The notes under the pieces are model-generated. The model was not told the origin of the DNA and searched no databases. It worked only from the letters and a program-made list of their open reading frames with translations. Positions 40,101 to 44,030 of a stretch of DNA of 44,030 nt are shown here, in pieces. Each line of letters starts with the position of its first letter. The first letter of the stretch is position 1. The stretch is from Leptofilum sp050292445 (GTDB lineage: Bacteria > Chloroflexota > Anaerolineae > Promineifilales > Promineifilaceae). The DNA lies in contig JBNKLQ010000005.1 of assembly GCA_050292445.1 (NCBI GenBank), forward strand, positions 1 to 44,030, written 5' to 3'. A program made the translations under genes and the position numbers.

Positions 40101-41178
40101 TAGACTTTGTGCCAATCCACAGTACACCGGAGGCATCTTCGTAGAACGCGCCAGCGTTGATGATGTTGCTGCTCAGGCTGTCGGGATCGTTGGGGTCATT
40201 CAGATAGCGGGTAAAGGTTCCGGCCGCGCGATCCATCAGATTCAAGCCATAGTTAGTCGCCACCCAGAAGCGTCCCGCCCGATCTTCATGCGCCTGTATC
40301 AAATAATTATCGCTCAAGCTGTTGGGGTTTCCGGGGTCATGGAGATAGCGAATAAAGGTGTTGGTGTGGGGATCAAAGCGATTCAATCCGACCAATGTGG
40401 AGAGCCACATGGTACCCACCTGGTCTTGAAAAATGTGATTGACAACATTGTGGCTCAAACTGGTGGGATCATGAGGGTCGTTGATATATTGGGTAAAACG
40501 GCCGGTTGACCGATCCAGCACATACACTCCCTTTTCATGTGTCCCCACCCAAAGTAAGCCGGTTGTCCTGTCTAGACCGATGGACTGAATATCCGTCTCG
40601 CCAAAGAGGGTGGGGTCATTCGGATCGGATCTGTAGGTGAAAAACGTGTCGCTGGTCCGGTCAAAACGAGCCAGCCCGCCCTGAGTACCTACCCACAGTG
40701 TACCGGCTTCGTCTTCGTAGAAGACCTTTACAAAATCATGGGGAAGACTGCTGGGATCATCTGAGTCATGCTGGTAGTGAACAAAGGTATCTGTTTCCCG
40801 ATCATACCGGTCAAGCCCCGGGGCGTTTGTTTTGACCCACAAAACGCCGGTGTGGTCAATGTAGACCTTCCGGATATTATCGCTGCTGAGGCTGCGTTCG
40901 TCATGGGGATCGTGCTTGTAAACTCTAAAGGTGTAACCATCGTAGCGATTCAGCCCGCCCAACCACGTGCCAAACCACATGAATCCTTGCGGATCCTGGG
41001 CGATGGCCCGCACGTCAGAGTGGGAGAGGCCATCGTCGATAGTGAGGTGGGTGAATCTAATGTTTGTTTGCAGACCATAACCACGTTGCGCATAAGTACG
41101 AATGGTGGCGGCGCTCAGGATCATGAGGATGATAACAGCCAGTACAATAAGCTTTTTTACCAGCGCTTTGGTTATCAT
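37156..41178 (-). CDS. Hybrid histidine kinase with 14-blade two-component propeller sensor
   Basis: 1340 residues. A hydrophobic N-terminal helix (about 8-28) is followed by an extracytoplasmic sensor of about 14 propeller blades (residues 35-690, each ending in a LWxGT-like strand plus LxRFD), probably two seven-bladed rings, then a Y_Y_Y domain (about 720-800). After one helix (about 805-825) come HisKA with MSHELRTPLN (His885), HATPase_c with GIGLGLAIS, and a receiver domain (about 1115-1240, VIMMDLVMP). The last about 90 residues are helical (EELAMLLDLAQRGNM). No AraC-type output domain, unlike HTCS regulators of Bacteroidota. It follows the sensor-kinase gene at 41182 by three bases. 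Sensors of this type respond to polysaccharide breakdown products in Bacteroidota; the ligand here is unknown. Confidence 0.92.
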   Translation of the reverse strand: MITKALVKKLIVLAVIILMILSAATIRTYAQRGYGLQTNIRFTHLTIDDGLSHSDVRAIAQDPQGFMWFGTWLGGLNRYDGYTFRVYKHDPHDERSLSSDNIRKVYIDHTGVLWVKTNAPGLDRYDRETDTFVHYQHDSDDPSSLPHDFVKVFYEDEAGTLWVGTQGGLARFDRTSDTFFTYRSDPNDPTLFGETDIQSIGLDRTTGLLWVGTHEKGVYVLDRSTGRFTQYINDPHDPTSLSHNVVNHIFQDQVGTMWLSTLVGLNRFDPHTNTFIRYLHDPGNPNSLSDNYLIQAHEDRAGRFWVATNYGLNLMDRAAGTFTRYLNDPNDPDSLSSNIINAGAFYEDASGVLWIGTKSTGVDRLAGEAAKFTTYRYKPQDVNSLGGKAVTSLVIGSVGELWIGTESSLDRFDGQTFTHYVNDLHDPNSLNNGPQRRVAQDAQGVIWTGTEGGGLSRLDGDRFTHFRHDPQNPDSLAHDNISSIVPDPRGGLWLGVHGKGLDYFDGEHFTHFPPDPTNPAALPDPWVYPILLDQHGMLWITTARMGLVRLDTNTQQFTTYLLDPSQPGNQTVNWTQDIYFDGTVIWVASSTGLFRFDPAAGTFTHHYTEKDGLANNSVVGVLGDAQGHVWLSTVAGLSRFDPQSETFRNYDVFDGLQSNVFSIVSRVKAPDGQLFFGGINGFNAFYPDELVDNLTPPPVVLTEFDLFNQPVEIGGQDSPLKQAINMASNITLRYDQSVFRIQFAALNYTNPQKNQYAYKLEGFDHDWQYTDSSRRFATYTNLNPGNYVFRVKASNNDGIWNEEGTALTITITPPWWETMWFRSMAGLAVVGLLAAGYSYRVSSLRRRNVELETLVTNRTHELQIAKEQAEAANQAKSTFLANMSHELRTPLNAVLGYAEILKRFKGILDPVLDGLDIIHQSGEHLLTLINDVLDLTRIEAGKLELIPAPVHLFTFLRRIVAIIRARAEAKDVDLTYEGLSPLPTAVLADETRLRQVLLNLLGNAVKFTDKGHVALMVDALNEGQIGENMVALRFRVEDTGMGIPPEQLERIFQPFEQAGKADKRAEGIGLGLAISRQLVAQMGGQLQVESELGQGSTFWFEVTLPVTESAVQEEPTTIPHIVGYEGRRRKVLVADDRQYNRLLLVDMLEPLGFEVRTASDGQEAVVAALAWQPDVIMMDLVMPVKTGFEAAQEIRQEPQLKGVVIIAVSASVLEGDRNRSLIVGCNAFLIKPINWPKLAMLLQEHLGLEWEYETQVEAGTHPSPFGPLPSDLVPPPPEELAMLLDLAQRGNMRAIQEQADHLEKLGSQYAPLANMLRELAKEFKGREILALVTQYVQDKQ

Positions 41179-41181
41179 TTT

Positions 41182-43533
41182 TCACCTCGCCAACAGTTGT
41201 GCCAATAGGTTGGCCAGCTGAGCCAGGTCCGGCGGTTTGACCAGCCAGCCATGAAGGCCTTGTGTTCGCAGGGCTTCCATGTCTTTTTCAATGACATGGC
41301 CGGTTAGGATGACGAACGGAACGTCTAATTCTAACTCGCGCACAGAATGGAGGAGGGCAATGCCCCCCATTTCTGGCATGACGGCGTCGCTTACTATCAG
41401 GTCTATTTCGCTGCTGTGCTGTTGGAGGAGGGTGAGTGCTTCACGGCCGTTCCCCGCTTCCATCACCGTATAGTTGAGAATCGTCAGACTTTCCGCCAGG
41501 GCTTGCCGGGTGGCCGTTTCATCTTCCACCAGTAGCACCATCTGCCCCTCTCCTTTGGATAAAGCGTTGGGTTTCTCCTCAGGCGTTTCCTGCCATTCGG
41601 CCCCAAAGGCAGGGAGGTAGAGGAAAAAGGTCGTCCCCTGGTCAGCTTCCGACTGGACGTTGATAAAGCCTTGATGCTGCTGGACAATGCCATAGACCTG
41701 AGCCAATCCTAAGCCTGTCCCTTGACCCACCTCTTTTGTTGTGAAGAATGGTTCAAAAATGCGGGAAAGCATCTCGGAATGGATACCTCCTCCGCTGTCG
41801 GTCACAGCAATCCGAATCCATTGTCCTGGCGACATTCCCGGCAAAGGAGCGTCTGCTGGGGTGGGTACCGGCAAAGCGTCTAACGTGATGGTTAAATGGC
41901 CCCCCTTTGGCATGGCATCGCGGGCATTGACGGCCAGATTCATAAACACCTGCTGCAGGCGGGAAGAATCGGCGAAGATCACGTAGGCGTCTTCGGCGTG
42001 GACCAGTTTTATGCGAATATTTTCCGGTAGCGTGCGTTTGAGCAGCTTCATCAGTTTTTTCAGGAAAGATAACAGGTCCAGCGGCTGTCGGTTCATGATC
42101 GACTGGCGGCTAAAATCCAGAATCTGCTCAATGAGGTCGCTGGCTCGTTTGGCCTGCTGCTCTATGGTTTGCATTCGTTCCCGCGTCCGAGGTGCCAGCG
42201 TTTCGGTTTGCAAGGTGATCTGCGCGTAGAGGGAAATAACGGCCAGGATGTTATTGAAGTCGTGGGCAATGCCGGCTGCCAGTTGCCCCACTGCCGCCAG
42301 CCGCTCTTGCTCCTGCACCCGCCGCTGGATAGCCCGTTCCTGGGTCACATCGCGCAGCACCAGCACCCAACCCTGGTTGGTGGGGCCATTCTCGACCGGG
42401 CGGGCAATCATTTCAAAGCGTCGGCTATTGCTACTGATGTCATGCCACAATCCTTTGGGCGGCGAGGTGAGCAGGTCATTCAGAGGATGGGCACCTAAGT
42501 GGGTGAGACGGCAGTTGCGCCAATTCGGAGCCAGCAGCGCCAGGTATTGTTCGGCCGTAGGGTTGGTCATTCGCACCTGGGCATTGGTGCTCAACAACAG
42601 CACCCCCTCAGGAACCGTGTCGATGATGTCCTGCATCTGCTGGGCCTGTTCGCGGATTTGGGCCAGAAGTTGTTCCCGATCCAGTTCTGCCTGTTTGCGG
42701 TCGGTGATGTCCTGGCAGACGACGAGCACCTGCATCTCACCTTCCGGCCCCTCAACCGCCCGGATGAACTCTTCCGCCCACAACAGGCTGCCATCTTTAC
42801 GCATCTTGCGGAATTGCCAGCGCTCCGTCTCCCAGGGAGTCTGCAAACAATGCTGCAACCCGGTGGCGACCGCCTCCCGATCCTCCTCATAGAATACCTT
42901 CAGCACCGATTGACCTACCAGCTCCTCAATCGTATACCCCAGTTGGCCGGCACCAAAGCTGTTGACTGAAACAATCATTCCATCCGCATTCAGTGTGAAG
43001 AACATCGACGGGTTATCCTGGTACAGGGCACGGTAACGGGCTTCACTGATCTGTAAGGCTTTGGTTCGCGCTTCCACCTGCCTTTCCAATGACGCCTTCG
43101 CCTCCTCCAGGGCATCGGTTAAACTGCGGATGCGCAAATGAGCGGTAAGGCGTGCCAGCACCTCCTCTTTTTGAAAAGGCTTGGGGATGTAATCAACACC
43201 TCCCACAGCAAAACCTTTTACCTTATCGGCCGTGTCCTCTAAAATGGTGATGAAAATGACTGGAATTTCTTTGGTTGTTTTGTCTGCTTTCAAGCGCCGG
43301 CACGTCTCAAAACCATCGATCCCCGGCAACACCACATCTAGCAGAATCAGATCCGGCAGGGCATATTGAGCCTTTTGCAATCCCAACTCGCCATCGCGGG
43401 CGGTCAACACCTGATAACCTGTCTCCCCCAGATAATTCGATAACATCCCCAAGTTAGTGATTTCGTCATCAACGATCAGAATTGTTTGGGTTCTGGGCAC
43501 AAGATCATCCGACTTCTTGGAGATTGCGTTCAT
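41182..43533 (-). CDS. Receiver-PAS-PAS-histidine kinase-receiver protein
   Basis: 783 residues, cytoplasmic, no membrane helices. Order: receiver (about 15-135, Asp66 in LILLDVVLPG), coiled linker, PAS with PAC (about 165-285, GYTIEELVGQSV), second PAS (about 300-400), HisKA with AAGIAHDFNNIL (His424), HATPase_c with GTGLGLAQVYGIV (about 440-650) and a C-terminal receiver (about 660-780, IVSDAVMPEMGG). It therefore can receive a phosphate, autophosphorylate and pass it on. It is upstream of the propeller kinase in the same operon. Neither protein has a DNA-binding output, so the relay target must be elsewhere. The start MNAISKKSDD sits about 170 bases after an extended -10 element (TGGTACAAT) near 43713-43720. 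Confidence 0.93.
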   Translation of the reverse strand: MNAISKKSDDLVPRTQTILIVDDEITNLGMLSNYLGETGYQVLTARDGELGLQKAQYALPDLILLDVVLPGIDGFETCRRLKADKTTKEIPVIFITILEDTADKVKGFAVGGVDYIPKPFQKEEVLARLTAHLRIRSLTDALEEAKASLERQVEARTKALQISEARYRALYQDNPSMFFTLNADGMIVSVNSFGAGQLGYTIEELVGQSVLKVFYEEDREAVATGLQHCLQTPWETERWQFRKMRKDGSLLWAEEFIRAVEGPEGEMQVLVVCQDITDRKQAELDREQLLAQIREQAQQMQDIIDTVPEGVLLLSTNAQVRMTNPTAEQYLALLAPNWRNCRLTHLGAHPLNDLLTSPPKGLWHDISSNSRRFEMIARPVENGPTNQGWVLVLRDVTQERAIQRRVQEQERLAAVGQLAAGIAHDFNNILAVISLYAQITLQTETLAPRTRERMQTIEQQAKRASDLIEQILDFSRQSIMNRQPLDLLSFLKKLMKLLKRTLPENIRIKLVHAEDAYVIFADSSRLQQVFMNLAVNARDAMPKGGHLTITLDALPVPTPADAPLPGMSPGQWIRIAVTDSGGGIHSEMLSRIFEPFFTTKEVGQGTGLGLAQVYGIVQQHQGFINVQSEADQGTTFFLYLPAFGAEWQETPEEKPNALSKGEGQMVLLVEDETATRQALAESLTILNYTVMEAGNGREALTLLQQHSSEIDLIVSDAVMPEMGGIALLHSVRELELDVPFVILTGHVIEKDMEALRTQGLHGWLVKPPDLAQLANLLAQLLAR

Positions 43534-43863
43534 TGCATTTCTTCTACATACTGTTTAATCAAAGCCATCCTGGTTTTGCGTTTTTGCGTTCGGAGTCTTC
43601 TTTCAGTTTTTGCGGTTTCTGGGTAATTGAACCTTATTGCTCACGCCAGGATTCAAGACACGTTATACGTTACCTTATTTTAAAGGCTTACTGTTAGCAG
43701 ATACAAGATACAATTGTACCAGACCCCACTAACCAGCAAAGTTTCAACTTACAATTCATGCTCCAAAGGCAGCTGCAAAAGATGAAGGTTTTTTCAACTG
43801 TCTACTCAAAAACCCTGGCAAAAGATGCAGGTGGTTTGCAGAAATCGTTGGTGGGTTTAGTGA
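43534..43863. other. Gap with kinase-operon promoter and short repeats
   Basis: There is no gene. On the minus strand TGGTACAAT (about 43721-43713) is an extended -10 element that would start a roughly 170-base leader for the kinase operon. Bases 43570-43620 carry a TTTTGCGTTTTTGCG-type element related to the one at 4537-4612. GCAAAAGATGAAGGT (about 43776) and GCAAAAGATGCAGGT (about 43816) are near-identical direct copies about 40 bases apart, of unknown meaning. Confidence 0.45.
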
Positions 43864-44030
43864 TCATTTTGCACTTGCTGCCAAGTAATCTGTGTAAGCA
43901 CCGTCGAATTCCGTGAAACGGCCGTCTTTCAACTCCAGCACCCGATCCACCACCTGGTCTAAAAAGTAGCGGTCGTGTGAAACAATCAGCAGCGTGCCGT
44001 CAAACTCTTCTAGCGTCTGCTCCAACACCT
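43864..44030 (-). CDS. ABC-F family ATPase, C-terminal part (cut by window edge)
   Basis: The minus strand gives about 55 residues ending at the stop 43866-43864: LEEFDGTLLIVSHDRYFLD, then VVDRVLELKDGRFTEFDGAYTDYLA. This is the end of the second nucleotide-binding domain of an ABC-F protein (Uup, EttA, YkpA/antibiotic-protection types), with the switch His in VSHDRYFLD. These proteins act on ribosomes; some relieve translation stalls and some protect against antibiotics. Which subtype cannot be told, since the linker and the rest lie outside the window. There is no C-terminal coiled-coil extension after the ATPase, unlike Uup. Confidence 0.88.
   Translation of the reverse strand, partial: VLEQTLEEFDGTLLIVSHDRYFLDQVVDRVLELKDGRFTEFDGAYTDYLAASAK

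Noticed and set aside
39208..40509. 433-codon plus-strand open frame inside the propeller kinase gene
   Set aside because: It is a shadow of the repeated propeller blades; its own repetitive look (AVGI, KPIQ) comes from the blade repeats on the other strand.

Overview
The window looks like a chromosomal segment of a member of the Chloroflexota, probably an Anaerolineae-like lineage. This is inferred from gene content (Tat-exported lipoproteins, C25-type peptidase, WS/DGAT acyltransferase, VUT-type transporter, pentapeptide protein, RDD/SpoIIM pair), mid-50s GC and coding style; no rRNA marker is present. There is no prophage, CRISPR array, integrase or transposase. Both ends cut genes: an N-terminal piece of NAD-dependent DNA ligase (left, minus strand) and the C-terminus of an ABC-F ATPase (right, minus strand).

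Layout. 1-3.4 kb: ligA fragment, zinc alcohol dehydrogenase, an AT-rich membrane-protein gene and a pentapeptide-repeat protein. 3.5-8.15 kb: a regulator made of a catalytically dead ABC ATPase domain fused to a LytTR DNA-binding domain, followed by a small glycine-rich membrane protein, an ABC-2 ATPase and two paralogous permeases. 8.15-9.04 kb: a structured leader with an intrinsic terminator ahead of a VUT/YhhQ-type queuosine-precursor transporter. 9.1-12.4 kb (minus): a Tat lipoprotein and glmS. 12.4-13.4 kb: about 1 kb without genes, holding foldable sequence of unknown identity, a cluster of hairpin repeats and a MarR-type promoter/operator. 13.4-18.9 kb: marR plus a 1680-residue RND pump with a very large repeat-bearing insert. 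19.1-24.9 kb (plus): SLC13 permease, orphan two-domain ABC permease, Bcr/CflA-like MFS pump and a Tat-exported dienelactone-hydrolase-like lipoprotein. 24.9-29.6 kb (minus): C25-peptidase-like membrane protein with an altered catalytic His, alpha/beta hydrolase, WS/DGAT. 29.8-35.0 kb: VOC protein, then a marR plus heterodimeric ABC exporter operon on the minus strand. 35.3-37.1 kb: divergent SpoIIM-like and RDD membrane proteins. 37.2-43.5 kb (minus): a two-gene phosphorelay of a response-regulator/PAS/histidine-kinase/receiver protein and a 14-blade propeller hybrid kinase.

The segment is dominated by export and its local control: two MarR-controlled efflux units (RND at 13.4 kb, ABC heterodimer at 35 kb), an ABC-2 exporter next to an unusual LytTR regulator, and an MFS drug/metabolite pump. 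The strongest window-wide signal is a heavily iterated palindrome, ACGGCCGT (about 57 copies by hand count, in all reading frames and between genes), comparable in style to HIP1 of cyanobacteria. On top of that the intergenic gaps carry several unrelated families of hairpin-forming repeats.
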